From NCBI GenBank assembly GCA_946612455.1, contig CAMOER010000035.1:1-26519 (forward strand): 26,519 bases of DNA. The letters are read 5' to 3'. Origin of the DNA: UBA3305 sp002373555 (GTDB lineage Bacteria > Bacillota > Clostridia > Lachnospirales > Lachnospiraceae). Under the pieces are notes generated by a model that saw only the letters and a program-made list of their open reading frames with translations, was not told the DNA's origin and ran no database searches. The position numbers and the translations under genes were made by a program. Positions 8,033 to 15,197 of the stretch are shown here, one piece after another (position 1 is the stretch's first letter; the number at the start of each line of letters is the position of its first letter).

Positions 8033-8524
8033 TTATGCAGGCGCGTAAGCCTGCATCTGTTCTTCCAGATCCGCTTCAAAAAAACCGGACAGAAGAAGCG
8101 CGACCCGCAGGTGGAACGGAAACGCGGCCTTCAACTCCGCGCTGTTGAAGCCAGTATCCTCCGGCGCAGCGTATTCCGTGAGCGCCCATTCCGATCCGTT
8201 CTTTTCAAATGTCATCTTTGCCGGGGCAGCCTCGTCTTCATATTGGAATTCCGCACCGTCTTCCGTTTTTCTGCATGTGCCTGTGCTGAAGATCCCCCAG
8301 ACCTCCAGCTTATCTTCCGTCTGCACGACCTGGAACAGGCGGTGGCCCTCCGCGGAGACCGTTTCTTCATCCTCGTCCTCTGTCCTGTCCAGGAGCGCCT
8401 GCTCTACCGCCTTCTCCGAACCTTCCTCTATATACGGTCCGTGCAGGAAGAACATCAGAACCAGCGCGATAATCGCCGCCAGCAGTACAAAAAAGAGTTT
8501 TTCAACGGATACCCAGCGAAACAT
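8033..8524 (-). CDS. Membrane-anchored protein of unknown function
   Basis: A 163-residue protein I do not recognise. Residues about 8-28 form one hydrophobic membrane segment (KLFFVLLAAIIALVLMFFL), with the rest predicted outside the cell or in a membrane-proximal position. The soluble part is acidic (EDEDEE around residue 50) and then alternates short beta-strand-like segments (HRLFQVVQTEDKLEVWGIF, AKMTFEKNGSEWALTEY). This suggests a small beta-rich, DUF-like domain that might sense or bind something at the surface. The ATG has GGGAGG ten bases upstream. It lies between the TRAP transporter and the K+ channel on the same strand, with a hairpin separating it from dctM. Confidence 0.65.
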   Translation of the reverse strand: MFRWVSVEKLFFVLLAAIIALVLMFFLHGPYIEEGSEKAVEQALLDRTEDEDEETVSAEGHRLFQVVQTEDKLEVWGIFSTGTCRKTEDGAEFQYEDEAAPAKMTFEKNGSEWALTEYAAPEDTGFNSAELKAAFPFHLRVALLLSGFFEADLEEQMQAYAPA

Positions 8525-8557
8525 GCCGTTTCATCCTCCCGACCGGTAAATACCGGA

Positions 8558-8585
8558 AAGCGCCGGGCTTTCGCAGCCGGCGCTT
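8558..8585 (-). terminator. Hairpin after dctM
   Basis: AAGCGCCGG (8558-8566) pairs with CCGGCGCTT (8577-8585), nine perfect base pairs, about 90 bases beyond the dctM stop. On the minus strand only TTTCC and a later ATTTA follow, so termination may be incomplete. It is the most likely end of the TRAP operon. Confidence 0.5.
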
Positions 8586-8676
8586 CCCCTGTGGCAATTA
8601 TACATCAAATCAGTTCTTTTGAACAGCAGAGAGTATCTATATATTGCGATTCGATCACAATACTGTTAAAGACTGA

Positions 8677-9990
8677 TCAATGCGCAAAAAGATTGGGCAT
8701 GATGAGTTTCGGCAGGAACGTAGCCACTGTCGGAACATAGGTGGTGATCAGCAGTGTCGGGATCCATGCGAAGATGATGAAGATCAGGATGGGCTTCAGC
8801 ATCTCGTTAATCTTGGCGCCGCAGACACGGCCGGACAGATACAGCATCGGCGCCGTGGGCGGCGTGACATTTCCCATGCCGAGGTTAACGCCGAGGATGG
8901 CGGCAAAGTGGACCGGATGTACGCCGATGCCCTGCACGATCGGAAGAAGGATCGGGGTGCACAGCAGGATGCCGCTGGTATCATCCATCAGCATGCCGAT
9001 GATGATCATGAAGATGTTGACCATCATCAGGATGAGGATCCTGTTGTTCGTCAGGCTGAGCAGGGATGTCGCGATCATGGTCGGGACATTCAGCATGGTC
9101 AGGAGCTTACTGAAGATCATGACCATGAAGAACATGACCATGATAACGCCCGTGGTACAGGCGGATTCCTTCAGCGCTTCCCAGAGGCCCTTTCCTTTCA
9201 GGCCCTTGTAAACGAACATTCCGCAGGGTACCGCGTACAGGACACTGATGGCAGCCGCTTCGGTCGCCGTCATGATGCCGCCGTAGATACCGCCGAGGAT
9301 GATGAACGGCATGATCAGTGCGGGAACCGCGTGCCAGGTAGCCTTCACGGTATTCTTCACCCAGATGGAACCGCCTTCCTTCGGCGGCTGGATGATATCG
9401 ATCTTGCGGCACATGATCGCATTCACGACACACAGAAAGATTACCAGGATGATGCCGGGGATGATCGTAGCAGTGAAGCAGGCCAGAACGGAAGTACCCG
9501 AAGACCATGCATACAGGATCTGCGCCGAGCTGGGCGGGATCAGAAGTCCCAGCGGACAGGCTGCGGCAAGAAGAGCCGCAGTGTATCCCTTGGGATAACC
9601 TGCCTTGGTCATTCTGGGCTCCATCAGCGCGCCGATACAGGAAAGCGTTGCGGAGGCGCTGCCGGAGATGGATCCGAACACGGCGGAGGTAACAACGGCG
9701 ACGGCGCCGAGTCCGCTCTTGATCCTGCCGACGAAACGCTGGACCAGGCCGATCAGCGCGTCGCCGATATGGCCTTTCTCCATGACTTTTCCGGCAAGGA
9801 CGAACAGCGGGATGGCGAGCAGGATCGTGGAGTTGATCTGCGTATAGCCGCTGGCAAGGAGCGTGCTGGGGTTAAATCCCAGAGAGTATGTCAGCCACAG
9901 GAAGGATCCGCCGAAAGCGAAGGGGATCGGCATGCCGACGACAAGGCCGACGATCAGGATCAGAACACTGACAACAACTTCCATTGACAT
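8677..9990 (-). CDS. dctM: TRAP transporter large permease, DctM type
   Basis: A 437-residue, roughly twelve-helix permease, the Na+-coupled transport subunit of a TRAP transporter. Family features include the N-terminal GMPIPFAFGGSFLW, KSGLGAVAVVTSAVFGSISGS-type segment (about 90-112), the LIPPSSAQILYAW stretch (about 150-162), GMLMDDTSGILLCTPILLPI (about 332-351) and NLGMGNVTPPTAPMLYL (about 370-386). It ends the cluster after dctP and dctQ. The ATG overlaps the dctQ stop (TAATG); a second ATG two codons later is closer to ideal spacing from AAGGA, so the true start may be 9984. Confidence 0.95.
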   Translation of the reverse strand: MSMEVVVSVLILIVGLVVGMPIPFAFGGSFLWLTYSLGFNPSTLLASGYTQINSTILLAIPLFVLAGKVMEKGHIGDALIGLVQRFVGRIKSGLGAVAVVTSAVFGSISGSASATLSCIGALMEPRMTKAGYPKGYTAALLAAACPLGLLIPPSSAQILYAWSSGTSVLACFTATIIPGIILVIFLCVVNAIMCRKIDIIQPPKEGGSIWVKNTVKATWHAVPALIMPFIILGGIYGGIMTATEAAAISVLYAVPCGMFVYKGLKGKGLWEALKESACTTGVIMVMFFMVMIFSKLLTMLNVPTMIATSLLSLTNNRILILMMVNIFMIIIGMLMDDTSGILLCTPILLPIVQGIGVHPVHFAAILGVNLGMGNVTPPTAPMLYLSGRVCGAKINEMLKPILIFIIFAWIPTLLITTYVPTVATFLPKLIMPNLFAH

Positions 9991-10634
9991 TATCCTTCAC
10001 CCTCCTTTCCGAGTTCTTTCGCAACAAGCGCAGCTGCTTCTTCCTTTGACGGAACATCGATGCCGGGATATTTCTTCTTCATGGCATCCGTCACATAGTC
10101 GCCGAGCTGCGGCTCTGTGAAATGTCCCTTCCGGACATACAGCAGTATATTATGGATAAAATAGTAGACATGATAAAATTCCATCAGAAGGAAGCCGAAG
10201 AAAACCGCCGATTTCGGAATGACAAGCGGAATCTTCAGGGCTGTGGAAAGACCGCCCTTGTTGATCTCCAGCAGGAAATATTTATATGCCCATGTAAGAA
10301 CGATCGTATTTACAAAGATGGTAAGAGCCTGGGCCACGAGCGCAAGCGCGTCCTTGATCCGCAGATTCTTGATATATACATTCAGAAGATCCGCCTTGAT
10401 ATGGCTGTCTTCATAACTGCCGTAAACCGCCCCCATGAAATAGAGCCAGAAAGCGAACAGCATGATGACTTCGTCAGATCCGTAGAAATTCTTATGGAAA
10501 ACGTAACGAAGTATAACCGAATAGCACATGCAGGCCGTGGATACCACGCTGCCCACGATCATCACCACTTTGATGATGTTCTGAAGGATATTCCAGAAAG
10601 CGGTCTGGGTCAGATCAAAGTGTTTGGTTTGCAT
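9990..10634 (-). CDS. dctQ: TRAP transporter small permease, DctQ type
   Basis: A 214-residue, four-helix DctQ subunit that pairs with DctM in the membrane. Helices lie at about 17-40, 55-75, 95-120 and 135-160. The family motifs KNFYGSDEVIMLFAFWLYF (about 49-67) and the following GAVYGSYEDSHIKAD (about 69-83) are clear. An unusual hydrophilic tail of about 45 residues (from about 170 to the end) extends past the last helix. It is translationally coupled to dctM by a one-base overlap and separated from dctP by two strong hairpins. Confidence 0.93.
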   Translation of the reverse strand: MQTKHFDLTQTAFWNILQNIIKVVMIVGSVVSTACMCYSVILRYVFHKNFYGSDEVIMLFAFWLYFMGAVYGSYEDSHIKADLLNVYIKNLRIKDALALVAQALTIFVNTIVLTWAYKYFLLEINKGGLSTALKIPLVIPKSAVFFGFLLMEFYHVYYFIHNILLYVRKGHFTEPQLGDYVTDAMKKKYPGIDVPSKEEAAALVAKELGKEGEG

Positions 10635-10673
10635 CAGACCATCATCTCCTTTTTCATCTTATTTTCTGAAGAA

Positions 10674-10741
10674 GCCGGGGCACTTTCTGGCGCCCCGGCC
10701 GCTCCGCTGGTTAACCCTGATCCGCCCGTGCGGGGCGGATC
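10674..10741 (-). promoter_or_regulatory. Two hairpins between dctP and dctQM
   Basis: Two stems lie in the 134-base gap. GATCCGCCC/GGGCGGATC (10719-10741, 9 bp, 5-base loop) is followed in the direction of transcription by GCCGGGGC/GCCCCGGC (10674-10699, 8 bp). Neither has a T-tract. Such stems typically protect the 3' end of the binding-protein message and reduce permease expression, giving excess DctP; that role is inferred. Confidence 0.6.
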
Positions 10742-10768
10742 ATTATTGTACTGAAATGAATTTACAGG

Positions 10769-11905
10769 TTACTGGTTGGCCTCGATCAGACCCTGCAGGA
10801 TATCGTCGCCGATGTTCTTTCCAAGCTTCGGCCATGTGGTGTCGATGACGTGCTGGCGATAAGCTTCCAGTTCTTCATCGGTCAGAGGAAGGATCTCGAT
10901 GCCGTACTCTTCCATTGCCTTCAGGGCATCTTCGTCGCCCTGCTTAGCAGTTACGAAGCTGTTCTCGGATTCTGCCTTGAAGGTCTCGACGATCAGCTGC
11001 TGCAGATCCTCGGGAAGGGTGTTGTAGACATCCTGGCTCATGAAGAAGCCGATGTTCTCAGCGAATACATTGTAAGGTACATAGTATTTGATAACATCAC
11101 GGAAGTCGGAGTAGTTCAGCTGAGGAGTTCCGCCGATCCAGCCGTTGCAGACGCCGGTCTGCATGGAGGTGTAAAGATCAGCATAAGGGATCGTCGTTGC
11201 GGAGAATCCCATATCCTCGGTAACCAGGTTGTAGACTTCGATCGCGGGAGCACGGACCATCAGGCCCTTCTTGTCCGCATTGACATCCTGATAGTTCTCG
11301 GGATACTCTGCGAAACCGAAGCCGATCAGGCCTTCCACATACATTCCGAGGAGCTTGATGTTCAGCTCGGAAAGGATCTTGGTGTAATTGTCGAAGAAAT
11401 AGGAGCCTTCGCCGAAGGAAGCTGCCATGCCGTCATAACCGTTGATCAGATAAGGGATGAAGTTCATCTCCAGTCTGGAGTCGTACTCTGAAGGAACGGG
11501 GATCAGTGCAAGGTCGATGGTGCCTTCCATCAGTTCCTGGAATGTCAGGGTGTAGTCGCCAAGCTGGCTGGAAGGATACAGGGTGATCTCCAGTCTTCCG
11601 CCGGACTCGGTCTCGAGTTTCTCTTTGATTCTCTCCAGAGCGGCATAGCCCAGATGCTCTGTGTTGTAATGGGTTGCCAGACGCAGGCTGAATTTCTCGC
11701 CGTCCGCAGCGGGTGCGGCAGCTTCTGTCTCAGCGGGTGCTTCCGTCTCTGCAGCAGCGGCTTCTGTCCCTGCAGGTGCAGCTGCCTCTGTCTCAGCGGC
11801 TTCTGTCTCAGCCGGTGCCGATGATCCGCCGCCGCAGCCGGCCAGCAGGGTCAGGCAGAGTGCCAGGGAAAGGAGAAGACACAGCAGTTTTCTCATTTTC
11901 TTCAT
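10769..11905 (-). CDS. dctP: TRAP transporter substrate-binding lipoprotein, DctP type
   Basis: A 378-residue extracytoplasmic binding protein. A lipoprotein signal peptide ends in LLAGC, with Cys24 as the lipidated residue. An unusual linker of about 45 residues follows, made of repeated ETEA-type units (about 30-72). The DctP domain starts about residue 74 (KFSLRLATHYNTEHLGYAAL) and contains LEITLYPSSQLGDY, the GWIGGTPQL loop, FRDVIKYYVPYNVF and the C-terminal LEAYRQHVIDTTWPKLG. The ligand cannot be read from the sequence; the opine-dehydrogenase-family gene upstream suggests an amino-acid or keto/hydroxy-acid derivative. The start has AAGGAGG ten bases upstream. Its position before dctQ and dctM is typical. 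Confidence 0.95.
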   Translation of the reverse strand: MKKMRKLLCLLLSLALCLTLLAGCGGGSSAPAETEAAETEAAAPAGTEAAAAETEAPAETEAAAPAADGEKFSLRLATHYNTEHLGYAALERIKEKLETESGGRLEITLYPSSQLGDYTLTFQELMEGTIDLALIPVPSEYDSRLEMNFIPYLINGYDGMAASFGEGSYFFDNYTKILSELNIKLLGMYVEGLIGFGFAEYPENYQDVNADKKGLMVRAPAIEVYNLVTEDMGFSATTIPYADLYTSMQTGVCNGWIGGTPQLNYSDFRDVIKYYVPYNVFAENIGFFMSQDVYNTLPEDLQQLIVETFKAESENSFVTAKQGDEDALKAMEEYGIEILPLTDEELEAYRQHVIDTTWPKLGKNIGDDILQGLIEANQ

Positions 11906-12004
11906 CTAATTTTTTCCTCCTTAAAATTAAAATCTCACTGCTTTACTCTGGTTTCTTTCTCTTGGTCTACGGTTACAGATATGGTGCTTCCGTCTTCTTT
12001 GGAA

Positions 12005-13111
12005 TTACTTCTTGCCGGTACGCACATACTCCAGGAGCTGATCCTTGCTGAGGCCTTCGATTCCCAGCTCATCGAGGCCGCAGCCGTCCTTTCTCCAGTC
12101 ACGTTCGTGTACTACATTGATGATGTCGATAAATCCGTTTGTCAGCGGCATCGGTACGCCGACGACTTCCGCAACTGCGCACCACGGTACCAGACCGTAA
12201 GGGATATCTTCTGTCAGATAACGGCTCTCCAGGCTGTTCGGTCCGCAGATCGGGGTCAGACCGATGGAGCCGTGGCCTTCCTTATACAGATCCTGCCATG
12301 TCCATTCATAATCATCGGGTCTGCCGGCGAAATCCTCCATCGGACGGAGATTGTAGCCGAGCGCATTGCCGAGCGCCTTACGCTCTTTATCCAGCGCGAT
12401 GTTCAGACGGCAGGCCGAAGGGGTCCAGCCCATCTCATACAGGAAGAAGTTGACATGTGCGCTCTCGATGTTGGAGATGTTGAACAGCACCGGTCCGGCG
12501 TGCCAGTCGGGGTTGACGATGGCAAGTCCGCATTCCAGAACGTCATGATAGATCTTCTCGAACGGGAACAGATCCTCTCTCATCTCATCGATCAGTTCGG
12601 GGCCTTTCTCTGCGGGCAGGAACGCGATATTGATGGGGTTGCGGCCGAATACATTGACCGTATCGGAACCCTTCGCTACCAGACGGGCATCGTAAGGCAG
12701 GTTGTTGGCATCCGCGAATACAGGGCAGTCCTCATCGCCGAGCACGTTCTTCAGAACCAGCGCGGAAAATGCGCCGGGGAAGGTCACGATGATCTGATCG
12801 GCATGCACATGGCCCTTCAGAAGCTTTGCATAATCCGCATGTGCGAACGCCGGGCAGACAAGGCAGATATAATGTGCGCCTTCCACCGCTTCCGCGATGT
12901 CAGATGTCACCTTGTTCAGCTCGACCGGTCCCTGAAGTTCTTTGATATTACCCTGCAGTCTGATCGTCTTCGTCTCGAAGACTTTCTTCATGTTGTTCGC
13001 GAACTGCGGCATTTCATACAGATTGACGGTATGTCCTCTCAGGGCAAACTCCGCTGCCATCGTGTGCGCTCCGTTTCCTCCGCCTAATACCGCGATTTTC
13101 TTCGGTGTCAT
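12005..13111 (-). CDS. NAD/NADP octopine/nopaline dehydrogenase-family protein
   Basis: A 368-residue dehydrogenase. The N-terminal Rossmann fold starts KKIAVLGGGNGAHTMAAEFA (about 4-23), the GGGNGA nucleotide-binding loop of opine dehydrogenases. The C-terminal half carries the octopine_DH-type catalytic region, including NPDWHAGPVLFN (about 202-213) with a candidate catalytic His, followed by FFLYEMGWTPSACRLNIALDKER. Opine dehydrogenases reversibly join an amino acid and a keto acid using NAD(P)H. It lies 99 bases upstream of dctP and just downstream of a CdaR-type regulator, so it probably acts on the imported compound. The substrate is unknown; related proteins are often misnamed as glycerol-3-phosphate or ketopantoate reductases. 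Confidence 0.85.
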   Translation of the reverse strand: MTPKKIAVLGGGNGAHTMAAEFALRGHTVNLYEMPQFANNMKKVFETKTIRLQGNIKELQGPVELNKVTSDIAEAVEGAHYICLVCPAFAHADYAKLLKGHVHADQIIVTFPGAFSALVLKNVLGDEDCPVFADANNLPYDARLVAKGSDTVNVFGRNPINIAFLPAEKGPELIDEMREDLFPFEKIYHDVLECGLAIVNPDWHAGPVLFNISNIESAHVNFFLYEMGWTPSACRLNIALDKERKALGNALGYNLRPMEDFAGRPDDYEWTWQDLYKEGHGSIGLTPICGPNSLESRYLTEDIPYGLVPWCAVAEVVGVPMPLTNGFIDIINVVHERDWRKDGCGLDELGIEGLSKDQLLEYVRTGKK

Positions 13112-13227
13112 GACTTCCCATCTCCTTTGCTGTAGTTTGTTGAAATTAATTGGTGGTTTTGATAAATTTCAGACATTCCCTTTCTTTCAGGACATATAAA
13201 CAGAGTACTGAACGGGTCAGTCTCGAA

Positions 13228-13257
13228 ATCTTATCATTATTTTATCACTATTTTCAA
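13228..13257 (-). promoter_or_regulatory. Possible promoter of the dehydrogenase-TRAP operon
   Basis: The 223-base gap after the regulator gene holds TTGAAA (13252-13257) and TAAGAT (13228-13233) on the minus strand, 18 bases apart. The surrounding 60 bases are AT-rich, unlike the coding DNA around them. It leaves a leader of about 110 bases before the dehydrogenase start, which has AAAGGAG upstream. The promoter match is moderate. Confidence 0.4.
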
Positions 13258-13306
13258 ATTTCTTCATCATGCGAAAAGAGGGAATTTTGACATCTTTCCC
13301 TGTCAG

Positions 13307-13329
13307 TTTTCCTACTTTTTGTAGGAAAA
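13307..13329. promoter_or_regulatory. Perfect 9-bp palindrome between cdaR-like gene and the TRAP operon
   Basis: TTTTCCTAC and GTAGGAAAA are exact inverted repeats around TTTTT. The palindrome starts six bases past the regulator's stop codon and lies about 50 bases upstream of the proposed -35. It could be an operator for the adjacent CdaR-type regulator. It could equally be a weak bidirectional terminator, since each arm ends in four A or T. Confidence 0.45.
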
Positions 13330-13334
13330 TCCGG

Positions 13335-14528
13335 TTAAATGAGTCTTCTTCTGATCCCGAGCAGGAACAGTGGGATAACTGTCTGATAATCATAAAGATC
13401 CAGGCCGTAGAGATCCTTCAGCCGCTGGAAGCGGTAGATCAGGGTGCTTTTGTGGATATGCAGCGCCTCGGCCGTGGCCGTAAAATGGAAGCCCAGACGG
13501 CACCAGTTGTCGATCAGCTCCATGCTGTCCTGGCTTTTGTGCACGTGGAAGAGCCCTTCGGGGAACGATGCCTGGACCGCACGGCAGACATCTTCCGGCA
13601 TGCTGGCCGCCATCCGTTCGAGCCGCAGATCTCCTGCCGCCAGACACGGCTCTTTCCGTACGCCCGTACGGATCACGCGGAGAGCAAATCCGGCGTCTTC
13701 ATAGGACTTGCGCAGCAGCGCAAGACTGCCGGCGGGTCCTCCGATGCCGATCTGCAGCTGTCCCTGGCCTTCCCTGCGGCAGGTTTCCTCCAGCTGTCTG
13801 CATTTTGCAGCAAATAGATCCGCATCCCTTACCGGGTCTCTCAGATGAGCAAGCACGACATAGATGCCATCATTCTGCTGGCAGACAAAATCCTGCTTGT
13901 CGGAAAAGATCCTGTCGATCATTGCCCGCACGGAGCTCTTCGGCCCGCCGTTCTCTGCATTCTTTCCGGATTCGGGCACTTTTTTGATCAGCGCGGCAGC
14001 GCGCGGCAGCTGGAGATCCAGCCCGAGCTCATAGGCGAGCGAATATACTTCCGCGGCATCGCGGATGCGCTCGTCAAAAGAAATGATCTCGCGCAGCAGA
14101 TTCTGCTGCTGGTAATCCACCCGGGCGTACGTCTGCTGTCTGGTCTGAAAGCTCATGAAGATCTGGGTCATCTGCTGGACCAGGGCGGCATAGTGGGAGA
14201 CTTCCTGCGGTTCGCCGGAGATGCCGATGGTGCCGATGACCTGGCCTTCGAGCAGAAGCGGGATCGTCATGCCGGGTCTTGTGCCGGCCAGTCTTGCCGC
14301 GGCTTTTTCATCATGATAGGCGGTCCGGCCGGTCTTGATGACTTCCAGCGAGGCTTCATGCAGGGTCTCATCCCGGCCTTCCATGTTGCTGGCCAGTACA
14401 TAGCCTTTCTCATCTGTGATCAGTACGTTCCGGCCGATGGTCAGACTGGCGGACTGGACGAGCCTGTCGCACATTTCCTTATCAAGAACGCGCCGGATAC
14501 TGACCGGAGCCGGATTTCTGTCTTCCAT
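13335..14528 (-). CDS. CdaR/PucR-family transcriptional regulator with sugar-diacid recognition domain
   Basis: A 397-residue regulator. Residues about 15-145 match the diacid_rec domain (putative sugar diacid recognition): MCDRLVQSASLTIGRNVLITDE, then GRTAYHDEKAAARLAGTRPG and LLLEGQVIGTIGISGEP. The C-terminus has the PucR-type helix-turn-helix (about 345-397): AEALHIHKSTLIYRFQRLK. CdaR-type proteins respond to organic acids and usually activate neighbouring catabolic genes. The ATG at 14528 has AGGAGG eight bases upstream; a TTG nine codons earlier is in frame but has no ribosome-binding site. It lies upstream of the opine-dehydrogenase/TRAP genes on the same strand, so it is the likely regulator of them. 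Confidence 0.88.
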   Translation of the reverse strand: MEDRNPAPVSIRRVLDKEMCDRLVQSASLTIGRNVLITDEKGYVLASNMEGRDETLHEASLEVIKTGRTAYHDEKAAARLAGTRPGMTIPLLLEGQVIGTIGISGEPQEVSHYAALVQQMTQIFMSFQTRQQTYARVDYQQQNLLREIISFDERIRDAAEVYSLAYELGLDLQLPRAAALIKKVPESGKNAENGGPKSSVRAMIDRIFSDKQDFVCQQNDGIYVVLAHLRDPVRDADLFAAKCRQLEETCRREGQGQLQIGIGGPAGSLALLRKSYEDAGFALRVIRTGVRKEPCLAAGDLRLERMAASMPEDVCRAVQASFPEGLFHVHKSQDSMELIDNWCRLGFHFTATAEALHIHKSTLIYRFQRLKDLYGLDLYDYQTVIPLFLLGIRRRLI

Positions 14529-14585
14529 GCGGAATGCCTCCTGTTTGACGAACAATTAAAGCAGTAAACGCTGATTAATGAAACG

Positions 14586-14600
14586 ATTATAGTCATTATA
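14586..14600 (-). promoter_or_regulatory. Tandem -10-like hexamers upstream of the CdaR-type regulator
   Basis: Two TATAAT hexamers (14595-14600 and 14586-14591) lie 58 bases or more upstream of the start codon on the minus strand, in AT-rich DNA. No good -35 lies 16-18 bases upstream of either, which would suit an activator-dependent promoter. The stretch from 14601 to 14724 holds no gene and no other signal I can support. Confidence 0.35.
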
Positions 14601-14724
14601 GTACTTTTTTGGTTAAAGTGAAATAAAATTTTGTATTTCGATATATATTGCTTATATAAAGCATCGATGCCGTCTGTGCAAAAAGTACGCCATGGCAGAT
14701 CCGTATTCCAAATGCCTTCAAGCG

Positions 14725-14848
14725 GCTGTCATTCTGAGGACAGCCTGCTGTCCGAAGAATCCACCGCATGAAGACCACGGTTTTTGTAAAACCGCTGTTT
14801 TCAGGGCGAAGATTCTTCGGTGCGTATCGCGCACCTCAGAATGACAGC
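14725..14848. repeat. 124-bp palindromic REP/MITE-like element
   Basis: The outer arms GCTGTCATTCTGAGG (14725-14739) and CCTCAGAATGACAGC (14834-14848) are exact inverted repeats. The inner blocks CCGAAGAATC (14752-14761) and GATTCTTCGG (14811-14820) are too. Between outer and inner block each arm has its own mini-hairpin, with a different sequence: GGACAG/CTGTCC (14738-14753) and GGTGCG/CGCACC (14819-14835). A central hairpin CGGTTTT/AAAACCG (14778-14794) completes the structure. The TCATTCTGAG...GAAGAATC core resembles a repeat I recall as scattered through many bacterial genomes. No transposase gene is present and no target-site duplication is obvious. Confidence 0.85.
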
Positions 14849-14864
14849 ATTTTCCGTCCTGCGA

Positions 14865-14893
14865 TTGACTGTCCTTATCATGGACTGTATAAT
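14865..14893 (+). promoter_or_regulatory. Near-consensus sigma-A promoter of the 89-residue gene
   Basis: TTGACT (14865-14870) and TATAAT (14888-14893) are 17 bases apart, 16 bases after the repeat element ends. The start of transcription would be near 14900, leaving a leader of about 20 bases with GGAGG (14912-14916). Confidence 0.88.
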
Positions 14894-14921
14894 CCGATCA
14901 GAAAGCTTTTCGGAGGTCATC

Positions 14922-15191
14922 ATGTTCAGACTGTGGGCAAAGGAATGGAAGGAAAATCATATGCTGCGGGACACGGTTATTGAAGTGCCAGGCGATGAGA
15001 ACAGAACGAAGAAGGTGTTTGCCGGCCTGGAACGGGCCTGCCATGAATTTGACCTGCAGGTGCCGATCTGGCTGAATTCCAACATCCGGGAATTCCAGCG
15101 GGTGGCAAAGACCAGGTTTACGAAGGATTCCTTTACAGAAGAAATCCCCTTCGACGCCCTGGAGATCCAGGTGATCGAAGAGGATATGTGA
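14922..15191 (+). CDS. Small conserved protein of unknown function (89 residues)
   Basis: The start ATG at 14922 has GGAGGT just upstream and a near-consensus promoter 29 bases away; the frame stays open further upstream but runs into the repeat element and promoter. The protein begins MFRLWAKEWKENHMLRDTVI and contains RTKKVFAGLERACHEFDLQ, a VPIWLNSNIREF segment, TRFTKDSF and an acidic end (LEIQVIEEDM). From memory, proteins of this length with RLWxKxWKxNxxLKDTVI and PIWLxxNIxEF are common in Lachnospiraceae and carry no functional name. It has no signal peptide or membrane segment. It converges with aroA, the two stops being six bases apart. Confidence 0.85.
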   Translation: MFRLWAKEWKENHMLRDTVIEVPGDENRTKKVFAGLERACHEFDLQVPIWLNSNIREFQRVAKTRFTKDSFTEEIPFDALEIQVIEEDM

Positions 15192-15197
15192 TCTGTT

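Noticed and set aside
6644..9987. Long plus-strand open frames opposite the K+ channel and dctM
   Set aside because: Low-complexity shadow proteins (rich in His, Asp, Gln, Arg) without start signals; the minus-strand genes have intact family motifs.
14529..14555. TTG start nine codons upstream of the CdaR-type regulator
   Set aside because: The AGGAGG ribosome-binding site lies inside this extension and points to the ATG at 14528.
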